Positions 52,760 to 60,463 of a stretch of 60,463 bases of DNA are shown piece after piece. The notes under the pieces were generated by a model. That model was not told the origin of the DNA. It did not search any database and was given only the letters and a program-made list of their open reading frames with translations. The number at the start of each line of letters is the position of its first letter. The stretch's first letter is position 1. The position numbers were made by a program, and so were the translations under genes. The DNA lies in contig JBHJGO010000114.1 of the NCBI GenBank assembly GCA_050331715.1, forward strand, positions 1 through 60,463, read 5' to 3'. The DNA is from JBHJGO01 sp050331715 (lineage in GTDB: Bacteria; Cyanobacteriota; Cyanobacteriia; Cyanobacteriales; Microcoleaceae).

Positions 52760-53527
52760 ATGAAACTATTAGGAAAAGTCGCAATTGTAACAGGGGCTAG
52801 CGGTGGCATTGGGGAAGCGATTTGTCAACGGCTCGCCGAAGATGGAGCCAAAATCGTTGTCAACTACCGCTCTCATCCGGAAGAAGCCCAGAAAACCAAG
52901 GACATGGTGGAAAAGGCAGGTTCTGAAGGGTATATTGTTCAGGCGGATTTGAGCCACGTTGATCAGATTAATCACCTTGTCTATGAAGGCATCAACCATT
53001 TTGGCTAGGTCGATATTCTGGTGAATAATGCTGGATTGGAAAAGCGAGCTGACTTCTGGGATGTGACCGAGCAAGATTACGATCTAGTCTTAAATGTCAA
53101 TCTCAAAGCGGTTTTCTTCGCGACCAAAGCCGTTGTAAAACACTTCCGGGAAACCGATAATCCTGGAAAAATTATCAATATCAGTTCTGTCCACGAAGAA
53201 CTCCCCTTCCCCCATTTCACCTCCTACTGCGCCAGTAAAGGGGGCGTAAAAATGATTACCCGCAATCTAGCCGTAGAGCTAGGGCCGATGGGAATCACCA
53301 TTAATAATATTGCCCCAGGCGCAATTGCTACGCCCATCAACCAAGACCTGCTGAACAATCCGGAACAGTTAGAGAAAGTTACCCAAAATATTCCCCTAGG
53401 ACGCTTAGGAGAACCGGAAGATGTGGCTGGACTAGTTGCTTATCTGGCATCGGATGAAGCTCGATACATTACAGGCTCAACCTTCTATGTGGACGGTGGC
53501 CTGTTGTGGAACTATCAGGAACAGTAG
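52760..53527 (+). pseudogene. Glucose-1-dehydrogenase-like SDR with an in-frame TAG
   Basis: 256 codons from the ATG at 52760. Classical short-chain dehydrogenase: GKVAIVTGASGGIGEAI (NAD(P) loop), VVNYRSHPEEAQ, then TAG at codon 83 where Lys, Arg or Gln is usual (NHFG-stop-VDILVNNAG), then NISSVHE (Ser), YCASK (catalytic Tyr and Lys) and GAIATPINQDLLNNPEQ to YVDGGLLW. The frame is otherwise open and typical in length. The pattern YRSHPEEAQ plus AIATPIN resembles bacterial glucose 1-dehydrogenases. Without suppression, translation yields an 82-residue stub lacking the active site; an ATG after the stop lies too late to rescue the nucleotide site. Confidence 0.85.
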
Positions 53528-53570
53528 GCTTTTCTAAGCAAAGACAGAGCGAAAATTTAGGACGAAAACT

Positions 53571-56234
53571 ATGACGGCTGAAGCAAAAAGACTGCAAGAA
53601 AATCGAGAACGAACTGCCTACTGGACACGTTGGGGGCCCTATGTCAGCGAACGTCAGTGGGGAACCGTGAGAGAAGATTACAGCCCCGATGGTTCAGCCT
53701 GTGACTACTTTCCCCATAGTCAATCTCTAGCCCGTGCCTATCGTTGGGGTGAAGATGGAATCGCAGGGATTTGCGACAATCACCAACGACTTTGCTTTGC
53801 CCTTGCAGTTTGGAATGGAAAAGATCCAATTCTCAAGGAGCGAATGTTTGGCCTGACCAGTAGTCAGGGCAATCATGGAGAGGATGTCAAGGAGTATTAC
53901 TTTTACCTCGACAATACTCCGACCCACTCCTACATGAAATATCTCTACAAATATCCCCAGGAAGAATATCCCTATGCTGAATTGGTGGAAGAAAATCAGA
54001 GGCGCGATCGCTATGCACTGGAGTACGAACTTCTAGACACTGGAATTTTTAATCAGGATCGTTATTTCGATATTTTTGTTGAGTATGCTAAGAATACGGA
54101 CGAGGACATTCTAATTAAAATAACGGCACACAATCGGGGAGATCAGGAGAAACTCCTACACATCCTACCGACGCTGTGGTTCCGCAATACCTGGTCATGG
54201 TACAACGATGCCGAAAAGCCAACCCTAAAAGTTTCTGCTCAGAAAGATAACTACAGTATCATCGAAGCCAACCATCAAACTCTGGGAGATCGATGGCTAT
54301 ATTGCCAGGATTCTCAGGAGCTACTCTTTACCGAAAACGAAACTAATTATGCTTTAATCTTTGGCTCAGAGAATGCATCACCTTACACCAAAGATGGCAT
54401 CAATAATTACGTCATTAAAGCAGAGAAAACGGCAGTTAATCCTGAACAAATTGGGACTAAATTTTCCTCCTATTATCAAGTTTCAATTCCAGCAGGAGAA
54501 AGCCATACAGTTCAGCTTCGTCTGTGTGATTCTGATAGTCTAAGTAACCCCTTTGGGAAAGAATTTGAACAAGTTTTTGCCCAGCGGCAGCAGGAAGCGG
54601 ATGAGTTCTACCGTTTCCTCACTCCCCAAGACATCTCAACAGACGAACGCAATGTACAGCGACAGGCATTTGCCGGAATGCTTTGGACTAAGCAGTTCTA
54701 TCATTACGTGGTGCGGGATTGGCTTCAGGGCGATCCAGGCAACGTTGATCCGCCCGAATCTAGAAAAGACGGTAGAAATTCAGAGTGGATTCATCTATTT
54801 AACGATGACATCATTGCCATGCCAGATAAATGGGAATATCCCTGGTATGCGGCCTGGGATCTCTGTTTTCACCTAGTTCCACTGGCTGTTCTAGATCCTG
54901 ACTATGCCAAGATGCAGCTCTCACGCCTCACCCGTGAATGGTACATGCATCCCAATGGTCAAATTCCCGCCTATGAATGGAACTTCAGCGATGTTAATCC
55001 TCCAGTTGAAGCCTGGGCTGCCTGGCAAGTTTATCGACTGGAACAGAAGTTTTGGGGACGTAAGGATAAGGAATTTTTAGAGCGGATCTTTCAAAAGTTA
55101 TTACTGAATTTCACCTGGTGGGTAAATCGGGAAGATGCTGAGGGGAATAATATCTTTGAAGGTGGCTTTTTAGGACTAGATAATATTGGAATTTTCGACC
55201 GTTCTTCAGAATTACCCACAGGCGGAACTTTAGAACAAGCTGACGGTACAAGCTGGATGGGAGTTTATTGTCTGGGAATGCTACGAATTGCCCTAGAACT
55301 GGCACCTGATAATCCACCCTACGAAGATATTGCTAGCAAGTTTTTTGAACATTTTCTTTACATTGCCGATGCAATGAATCACATCGGTGATATTTCTCTC
55401 TGGGATGAAACCGATGGCTTTTACTACGATGCAATCAATTTTTCGGATGGAGGTCGTCAACCAATCAGGGTTCGCTCTTTGGTCGGCCTAATTCCTCTGT
55501 TAGGGGTGGCCATACTAGAGCCAGATGTGATTGATCAATTGCCAGGATTTAAGAAGAGATTGGAATGGTTTATTAAAAATCGTCCTGATCTGAAGAAAAA
55601 TGTTGCTTGCATGACCACCGAGGGTGTCGGGGCTAGAAGATTGTTGGCTTTGTGTTATTCGACTCAGCGCAACGATGGAAAATCTAACCGCTTGCAGCGA
55701 TTACTGGGCTACATGCTGGATGAGGCGGAATTTCTCAGTGATTATGGGGTTCGTTCAATTTCTAAGTATCACAAGGAACACCCATTTACCCTACAGGTGA
55801 ATGGAACTGAATATCGGGTAGATTATCAACCGGCTGAATCAACTTCAGCAATGTTTGGTGGAAATTCCAATTGGCGTGGCCCCATCTGGTTTCCTATTAA
55901 CTACATTCTTCTAGAAGCCCTACAACATTTCCATGAATATCTAGGAGAAGACTTCAAGGTGGAGTTCCCAACGGGTTCAGGCAACTATGAAAATCTAAAC
56001 GAAGTTGTTGTTGATCTGGGCAAACGGATGATGAATCTTTTCCTCAAAGATGAGACGGGTCGGCGACCTGTATTTGGTGAAATTGAAAAGTTCCAAACCG
56101 ATCCGCACTGGCGAGACTACATCCTCTTCCACGAATATTTTCATGGGGACAATGGTGCAGGTCTAGGCGCTTCCCATCAAACTGGATGGACAGGCGTGGT
56201 TGCCCATATGATTCAGGTGTGTACTGAATGTTAG
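53571..56234 (+). CDS. GH63/MGH1-like glucosidase
   Basis: 887 residues, a single large soluble enzyme without signal peptide. The N-terminal half (TRWGPYVSERQWGTVREDYS, LTSSQGNHGEDVKEYYFYLD) and the C-terminal (alpha/alpha)6 barrel (MPDKWEYPWYAAWDLCFHLV, HPNGQIPAYEWNFSDVNPPV, SMFGGNSNWRGPIWFPINYI by pattern) match the bacterial GH63/MGH1-like glycoside hydrolase group. Related enzymes cleave glucosylglycerate, mannosylglycerate or alpha-glucosides, so the substrate could be a compatible solute. It begins 43 bp after the SDR frame with AGGA upstream, and converges with the HxlR gene. Confidence 0.9.
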   Translation: MTAEAKRLQENRERTAYWTRWGPYVSERQWGTVREDYSPDGSACDYFPHSQSLARAYRWGEDGIAGICDNHQRLCFALAVWNGKDPILKERMFGLTSSQGNHGEDVKEYYFYLDNTPTHSYMKYLYKYPQEEYPYAELVEENQRRDRYALEYELLDTGIFNQDRYFDIFVEYAKNTDEDILIKITAHNRGDQEKLLHILPTLWFRNTWSWYNDAEKPTLKVSAQKDNYSIIEANHQTLGDRWLYCQDSQELLFTENETNYALIFGSENASPYTKDGINNYVIKAEKTAVNPEQIGTKFSSYYQVSIPAGESHTVQLRLCDSDSLSNPFGKEFEQVFAQRQQEADEFYRFLTPQDISTDERNVQRQAFAGMLWTKQFYHYVVRDWLQGDPGNVDPPESRKDGRNSEWIHLFNDDIIAMPDKWEYPWYAAWDLCFHLVPLAVLDPDYAKMQLSRLTREWYMHPNGQIPAYEWNFSDVNPPVEAWAAWQVYRLEQKFWGRKDKEFLERIFQKLLLNFTWWVNREDAEGNNIFEGGFLGLDNIGIFDRSSELPTGGTLEQADGTSWMGVYCLGMLRIALELAPDNPPYEDIASKFFEHFLYIADAMNHIGDISLWDETDGFYYDAINFSDGGRQPIRVRSLVGLIPLLGVAILEPDVIDQLPGFKKRLEWFIKNRPDLKKNVACMTTEGVGARRLLALCYSTQRNDGKSNRLQRLLGYMLDEAEFLSDYGVRSISKYHKEHPFTLQVNGTEYRVDYQPAESTSAMFGGNSNWRGPIWFPINYILLEALQHFHEYLGEDFKVEFPTGSGNYENLNEVVVDLGKRMMNLFLKDETGRRPVFGEIEKFQTDPHWRDYILFHEYFHGDNGAGLGASHQTGWTGVVAHMIQVCTEC

Positions 56235-56244
56235 TGCAACACTC

Positions 56245-56613
56245 TCAGCCCTCTTGAGACGAGTTTCTAGCAGTTTCGACTTCATGAAAGTGAAGCTTTG
56301 CCCAGTCACACAGTCCTTTTAGGGGTTGAATCAGTGTTCTGCCCAATGGCGTTAGCATATATTCAACTCTGGGAGGCTGTTCATCGTAGACTTGACGATG
56401 AACTAACCCATCCCGCTCCAGCTTTCTCAAGGTTCGAGTCAGCATTCTTTGAGAGATATTACCAATTTCAGCTTGAAGCTCCAGATATCTCTTCGTTCCA
56501 AAGGAGAGAACATAGAGAGTTGCGGTGATCCACTTGTCGGAGACAAGTTCTAAAGTTTGTCTCAAGTACGGATGAGAATCAAGAATACTGGGTTGTGGTT
56601 TGGTTTCATCCAT
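56245..56613 (-). CDS. HxlR family transcriptional regulator
   Basis: 122 residues, winged helix of the HxlR type: RQTLELVSDKWITATLYVLS, then RYLELQAEIGNISQRMLTRT, LRKLERDGLVHRQVYDEQPP and RVEYMLTPLGRTLIQPLKGL. The usual Cys just before the first helix (CPV in redox-sensing members) is replaced by HPYL, so the thiol switch described for some relatives is absent. It is divergent from an OYE homologue across 387 bp, a common regulator-target arrangement for this family, and probably controls that gene. Confidence 0.9.
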   Translation of the reverse strand: MDETKPQPSILDSHPYLRQTLELVSDKWITATLYVLSFGTKRYLELQAEIGNISQRMLTRTLRKLERDGLVHRQVYDEQPPRVEYMLTPLGRTLIQPLKGLCDWAKLHFHEVETARNSSQEG

Positions 56614-56687
56614 AGATTTAGAGCAGCATTGTGAAGTCAGGCCAAAGAAAACTGTTGATTTAGGACAAAAATCATCTCTATTTTACA

Positions 56688-56783
56688 TACAGCGTTTCCA
56701 ACGCTGGTGGAGTACAGGAGACTGTGGCGCACCGCCGCCCGCCTCCTAAACCCACAACTCACTAGACCTGAAAAGGCTATATC
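56688..56783 (+). repeat. Dispersed ~95-bp element, copy 2
   Basis: Begins TACAGCGTTTCCAACGCTGG, continues TGGAGTACAGGAG, has CTCACTAGACCTGAAAAGGC and ends near GGCTATATC. Both ends match copy 1 at 37774-37871 (inverted there), while the centre differs. Confidence 0.85.
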
Positions 56784-56948
56784 TCCACCTATTTCTATAG
56801 GAACACAGATGTCTGTATCGAGGGAGAGATGTCAGTGATAGACCAACATGGGATTTTTGTTATGGGTCTAAGGGTAGGCTTTGAGGTCAGCCCTTGGATA
56901 TATCCAGGACTACGGCGCTTTCTGAATAATTTGTGCTGCGGTCAGAAC

Positions 56949-56977
56949 TTGACGCTCGTTGTCCACAGCTCTTATCA
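56949..56977 (+). promoter_or_regulatory. Possible sigma70 promoter for the OYE gene
   Basis: TTGACG and TTATCA are separated by 17 bases, about 25 bp before the OYE start codon. The -35 is good, the -10 is moderate. The short leader would leave little room for a ribosome site, and none is obvious. Confidence 0.35.
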
Positions 56978-57000
56978 CTCCATTGATTGATACGTAAATA

Positions 57001-58086
57001 ATGACAACTTCAAACACCTTATTCTCTTCCGTTCAACTTGGCCCCCATACCTTATCTAACCGGATGGTCATGGCTCCCATGACGCGTCTGCGGGCGACCG
57101 ACAGCATTCCTCAGCCCATTATGGCCACCTACTATGCTCAGCGAGCTTCAGCCGGACTAATTGTTTCAGAATGTACGATGGTCTCACCGCTCAGTAACGG
57201 ATATGTTGATTGTCCCGGCATTTATACCGACGAACAAACGCAAGCCTGGAAACCTATTGTTGAGGCAGTTCACGAGGCAGGCAGCAAAATCTTCTTACAA
57301 CTGTGGCATTGTGGTCGAGTGTCTCATCCTGAGCTGTTGGATGGAGAGCTACCGGTCGCTCCAAGTGCGATCGCTGGAAAAGGAACTCTACACACAGCTA
57401 ATGGCAAAGTGTCTCTAGACACTCCCCGCGCCTTGGAAACCGATGAAATCCCTGGGATTATAGAACAATTCTGTCAGGGAGCGAAGAATGCTAGGGTAGC
57501 TGGGTTTGACGGCATTGAACTCCACGGTGCCTTCGGTTATCTGATTGACCAATTTCTTCAGGATGGCTCAAATCAACGGACGGATCAGTATGGCGGGTCA
57601 GTCGAGAATCGGGCGCGATTTTTGTTAGAGGTCGTCGATGCAGTGATTGATGTTTGGGGAAGTAATCAGGTCGGCATCAAGCTCTCCCCCAGCAATACCT
57701 TCTACGGCATGCATGACTCTGATCCCAAGGCGACTTTTGGCTATGTATTAGAAGCACTCAATCTACGGGGGCTGGCCTACGTTCACTTAATGGAACCGAA
57801 TGAAAAGGATCTGGAACAGGAGGTTCTCCATCCAGTCATGCCGCTATTTCGGCCAATGTATCAGGGAACCTTGATTGCCAATGGGGACTACGATAAAGTC
57901 AGCGGCAACAAAGCCTTAGCAGAAGGCCAGGCGGATTTAGTCTCCTTCGGCAAGTTGTTCCTAGCAAATCCTGATCTACCTGAGCGCTTCCAGCAAGATG
58001 CTGAGTTAAATGAACCCAACCCAAGAACATTTTATGGTGAAGGCCATGAGGGATATACAGACTATCCTTTCCTTGAGGAAGCATAA
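57001..58086 (+). CDS. Old yellow enzyme family alkene reductase, atypical active site
   Basis: 361 residues, complete OYE barrel: APMTRLRATDSIPQPIMATY, YYAQRASAGLIVSECT, QLWHCGRVSHP, FDGIELHGAFGYLIDQFLQD, NQRTDQYGGSVENRARF. FMN-dependent enzymes that reduce activated C=C bonds of enones, maleimides and nitro compounds. The usual substrate pair is His-X-X-His or His-X-X-Asn; here it is His175 with Phe178 (LHGAF). The proton donor Tyr180 is kept. Substrate binding may therefore differ, or activity may be low. The upstream HxlR gene is divergent. Confidence 0.92.
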   Translation: MTTSNTLFSSVQLGPHTLSNRMVMAPMTRLRATDSIPQPIMATYYAQRASAGLIVSECTMVSPLSNGYVDCPGIYTDEQTQAWKPIVEAVHEAGSKIFLQLWHCGRVSHPELLDGELPVAPSAIAGKGTLHTANGKVSLDTPRALETDEIPGIIEQFCQGAKNARVAGFDGIELHGAFGYLIDQFLQDGSNQRTDQYGGSVENRARFLLEVVDAVIDVWGSNQVGIKLSPSNTFYGMHDSDPKATFGYVLEALNLRGLAYVHLMEPNEKDLEQEVLHPVMPLFRPMYQGTLIANGDYDKVSGNKALAEGQADLVSFGKLFLANPDLPERFQQDAELNEPNPRTFYGEGHEGYTDYPFLEEA

Positions 58087-58174
58087 TTCTGTACCAAAGG
58101 ACAGATGTCAAGTTCAGATCAAGATGGAAACATAGTGAGATTCGGAATGGGCTTTACAGACTGACTTTTGTCAA

Positions 58175-59440
58175 ATGGAACCTAAAATCGTTCTTTACAT
58201 CGCGTTTGGTCTGGCAACCCTGGGGTTAACCTGGTTGCCCACTGTTAAGGGCATTCGCTTGATCGGCGTTCCGATTGTGTACGTCATACTGTCAACCTTG
58301 CTGTTCAGCTTACCGATAGAACTTCCGACGCTCGATCCCGTTACGAATTCAGTCCACACCCATGTCACAGAATATTTGACTGAACTGGTGGTGGTTATCT
58401 CACTAGCAGGGGCTGGTTTAGCGATTGATTGTCCCTTTCGATTCAAGACCTGGGCTTCAACCTGGCGGTTACTGGGAATCGCCATGCCAATTTTTATTGG
58501 AATAACGGCACTACTCGGATATTATCTGCTGGATTTGTCGCTGGCTTCCTCTATTCTGCTGGGCGCTTTGCTAGCCCCTACCGACCCAGTGCTGGCAGGT
58601 AGTGTTCAGGTGGGGCCGCCGAATCGAGGAGAGGAAGATCCTGCCCGGTTTAGCCTCACCACAGAAGCAAGCCTGAACGATGGGCTTGCTTTTCCCTTTG
58701 TTTATCTCGCCATCGGATTTGCCGAACATTCATCAGCCGGAGATTGGTTGATCAATTGGGCTGCTGTGGATTTGGTATACCGGGTCGTGATGGGATGTTT
58801 AGTGGGGATCGGCGTGGGTTGGTTTTTGAGTCACTATGTTTTTTGCCACTCCGATGAAACGGAGAGGGAAGAATCTCGTGAGGGGCTTTTGGTCATGTCT
58901 GCCATTTTTCTAGCCTACGGCTTAGGAGAATTGTTTCATGGCTATGGATTTTTAGCGGTGTTTACGGCAGCGGTAGCGGGTCGTCAGAAGGTAGCCAGAG
59001 GAGATAGTTACCACCAGAAACCCTATCAATTTGCCACCCAATTAGAAGATATCTTGCTAAGTCTGTTATTAATAGCCTTTGGTGGATTCATTGCAACTAG
59101 TAATATTCAATTCCTCTCACTGAATGCAATCCTATTTGCGGTTTTACTACTGTTTCTAGCTCGTCCGGCTGCGGGAATTATTTCGCTGAATAGTCTGCGA
59201 TTTAGGAAAACTGAGAAGTGGGCGATCGCTTTCCTGGGAATTCGCGGATTTGGCTCCTTCTATTACCTAACCTATGCTCAAAATCATGGCGAGTTTAGTG
59301 ATATCGAAACCCTGTGGCAGGTTACAACAGTGGTCATCCTAGCCTCCTTGTTAGTTCATGGTATAACTGCAACCCTAGCAATGCGAAAACTCGATAGTCG
59401 TTCTCTCCCGATACATGATGCAACTCTGTCTAAAAAATGA
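58175..59440 (+). CDS. Cation:proton antiporter (CPA1 family)
   Basis: 421 residues, about 12 helices. The conserved transport motif GALLAPTDPVLAGSVQVGPP (about 128-147) with the Asp of TDPV, and SLTTEASLNDGLAFPFVYLA (about 165-184), mark a CPA1-type Na+(K+)/H+ antiporter. FLGIRGFGSFYYLTYA near 350 fits the family. There is no cytosolic regulatory domain beyond a short basic tail. Likely role: sodium and pH homeostasis. It follows the OYE gene by 88 bp and could be read through from it. Confidence 0.92.
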   Translation: MEPKIVLYIAFGLATLGLTWLPTVKGIRLIGVPIVYVILSTLLFSLPIELPTLDPVTNSVHTHVTEYLTELVVVISLAGAGLAIDCPFRFKTWASTWRLLGIAMPIFIGITALLGYYLLDLSLASSILLGALLAPTDPVLAGSVQVGPPNRGEEDPARFSLTTEASLNDGLAFPFVYLAIGFAEHSSAGDWLINWAAVDLVYRVVMGCLVGIGVGWFLSHYVFCHSDETEREESREGLLVMSAIFLAYGLGELFHGYGFLAVFTAAVAGRQKVARGDSYHQKPYQFATQLEDILLSLLLIAFGGFIATSNIQFLSLNAILFAVLLLFLARPAAGIISLNSLRFRKTEKWAIAFLGIRGFGSFYYLTYAQNHGEFSDIETLWQVTTVVILASLLVHGITATLAMRKLDSRSLPIHDATLSKK

Positions 59441-59526
59441 GATTAGGAGATAGCCGATTGCATCAGGATTAATTTGTTAGAATTAGAAGGTTACAACAGA
59501 TTAGTATAGAAAACTAAGAATTAGTA

Positions 59527-60463
59527 ATGCTAGCAAGAGCGGTTGAATTAAAGCAAGAATTGATTGATTTTATCTACGATGCAGAGGGAGAACTAGCCGT
59601 CACATTGGAACAATACGCCGCTCAACACGGTGAACAGGAACATCGCAATCTACAGTACCAAAATCTGGTAGTTGATCGGTTTTTAGTTGAAGGGAATGTT
59701 TCGGGGAAGACCCCCATTGGTCTATTTTTGGAAGGCAATTCGGAACTTGAACCAGAAGAGGAAAAATTAGTTCAGAGCTGGCACAGAACGTTTACGGGGC
59801 TATTTGAAGTTTTAGAAATTGACTCGGAAATCAATTTAGAAAAGTTTCGTCTCAAAAATTGGTTGACGGCAAAGCATTACACAGTTTGGCTAACTCCAGA
59901 AGTTTCAGAAGCTGAAGCAAAGCGCTGGAAGTCAGGAGAAATTTTACTGACTCGAATTGCTCCGATAGACGAGGAAAATTGGATGTTTTCTGGTGCTTGT
60001 CTGACAAAGGGGAAACTGAGTGTGCCTAAGCTAGCCGTTGCCGTAGGAGAATTTCAAAAACGATATCAGAATTCTCTCTATGGAGATGCCCCAGAATTAC
60101 TGGAACAGGCATGGGAGTCCGTTGCAATTTACCATCAGAAATTTGTGGACTTCTTTGGCAGCGATCATGTGACGTTACCGGGTTATCAACTGAATAAAAA
60201 ACTGGCCGAACTCCAACAACTATTAGTTCAAGCTCAACTTGAAGCAGCAGGAATTGATAGCTCTAAATCAATTCAGGAATTGGTTGAGGAAGCGGGAGCG
60301 GATAAAGAAGAATTTGAAACTGCGGCAGTTGAGGCTGGTGCAGATATAAAAGCTGTGGATCAGGCCATGACAGGCAAGCTCTCCAATATGGCAACGCCTA
60401 AAGCAGAATTGCCGGATGAAATTAAAAAAGCAGAGAAAGTTGATGCTTTTTCCCATCCACGCT
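59527..60463 (+). CDS. Conserved-looking hypothetical protein, 3' end cut by the window
   Basis: An open frame of 312 codons from an ATG at 59527 that runs off the window end without a stop. The product starts MLARAVELKQELIDFIYDAE, contains NWMFSGACLTKGKLSVPKLA near residue 160 and a long Glu/Ala-rich helical region with EEAGADKEEFETAAVEAGAD near 262-281. No signal peptide or membrane segment. I do not recognise the family. Codon use and length make it a real gene; the C-terminus lies outside. Confidence 0.8.
   Translation, partial: MLARAVELKQELIDFIYDAEGELAVTLEQYAAQHGEQEHRNLQYQNLVVDRFLVEGNVSGKTPIGLFLEGNSELEPEEEKLVQSWHRTFTGLFEVLEIDSEINLEKFRLKNWLTAKHYTVWLTPEVSEAEAKRWKSGEILLTRIAPIDEENWMFSGACLTKGKLSVPKLAVAVGEFQKRYQNSLYGDAPELLEQAWESVAIYHQKFVDFFGSDHVTLPGYQLNKKLAELQQLLVQAQLEAAGIDSSKSIQELVEEAGADKEEFETAAVEAGADIKAVDQAMTGKLSNMATPKAELPDEIKKAEKVDAFSHPR

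Larger units (their letters stand above)
56614..57000. other. Intergenic region between HxlR regulator and OYE gene
   Basis: 387 bp without a gene. It holds copy 2 of the dispersed ~95-bp element (56688-56783), an interrupted palindrome ACAGA-TG-TCTGT (56805-56816) that could be a regulator site, arms AGACC/GGTCT further right, and a sigma70-like promoter before the OYE gene. Confidence 0.6.

Noticed and set aside
1..60463. Wholesale reassignment of TAA/TAG to sense
   Set aside because: Many intact genes end in TAA or TAG at the family's normal C-terminus, for example ridA, the PII gene, pstC and pstA.

Overview
The window is a chromosomal segment of a cyanobacterium. The evidence is the gene content (a PII protein preceded by a perfect NtcA site, squalene-hopene cyclase, TIGR00977-type citramalate synthase, a PrcA-like protease, Anabaena sensory rhodopsin transducer family, DUF3352, DUF3611) and the roughly twenty HIP1 octamers (GCGATCGC) I can find. 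Gene order is mosaic, with short operons on both strands and no rRNA, prophage or CRISPR array. I cannot name the species.

Layout. 0.1-14.9 kb is mostly housekeeping: RidA, an HpnB-like hopanoid-associated glycosyltransferase coupled to a large membrane protein, LipB, GlgX, DUF3352, a thioredoxin/peroxiredoxin pair, a divergent PII protein, tRNA-Ser, a broken SLH/glycosidase gene and a glutaredoxin/BolA pair. 15-26.5 kb holds a subtilisin/P-domain protease, tRNA-Met, a CNNM/CBS membrane protein, a pentapeptide-repeat protein, an MscS channel, CimA, squalene-hopene cyclase and tRNA-Val. 26.5-30.6 kb is repeat-rich and poorly conserved; it contains a block that resembles the end of a Tn7-like/CAST transposon just downstream of tRNA-Val. 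30.6-33.5 kb is pstCAB without pstS.

35-58 kb is an accessory region dominated by sugar, redox and stress genes: a trehalose-synthase-like GH13, class I aldolase (broken), an ASRT-family sugar-binding-type protein, two paralogous GMC oxidoreductases, a Rieske/FAD reductase, rubredoxin, DoxX, SMP-30 lactonase, VOC (broken), cupin, GFA, a glucose-dehydrogenase-like SDR (broken), a GH63-like glucosidase, and an HxlR regulator divergent from an old-yellow-enzyme homologue. Taken together these could release glucose from disaccharides, oxidise it to a lactone and hydrolyse the lactone; this is inference from family and neighbourhood.

The most unusual global feature is that four otherwise well-preserved genes carry five in-frame stop codons (three TAA, two TAG), and a fifth gene carries a one-base frameshift. 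Other notable points are the PII protein with Val at the Ser49 position plus F11E and E85K, a conserved CX2CX2CX4C motif in both GMC enzymes, an OYE homologue with Phe in place of the second catalytic His/Asn, and several short repeat families (a 14-bp tandem array, a ~95-bp dispersed element in three copies, short inverted repeats related to ATTCCC...GGGAAT). The last gene runs off the end of the window.
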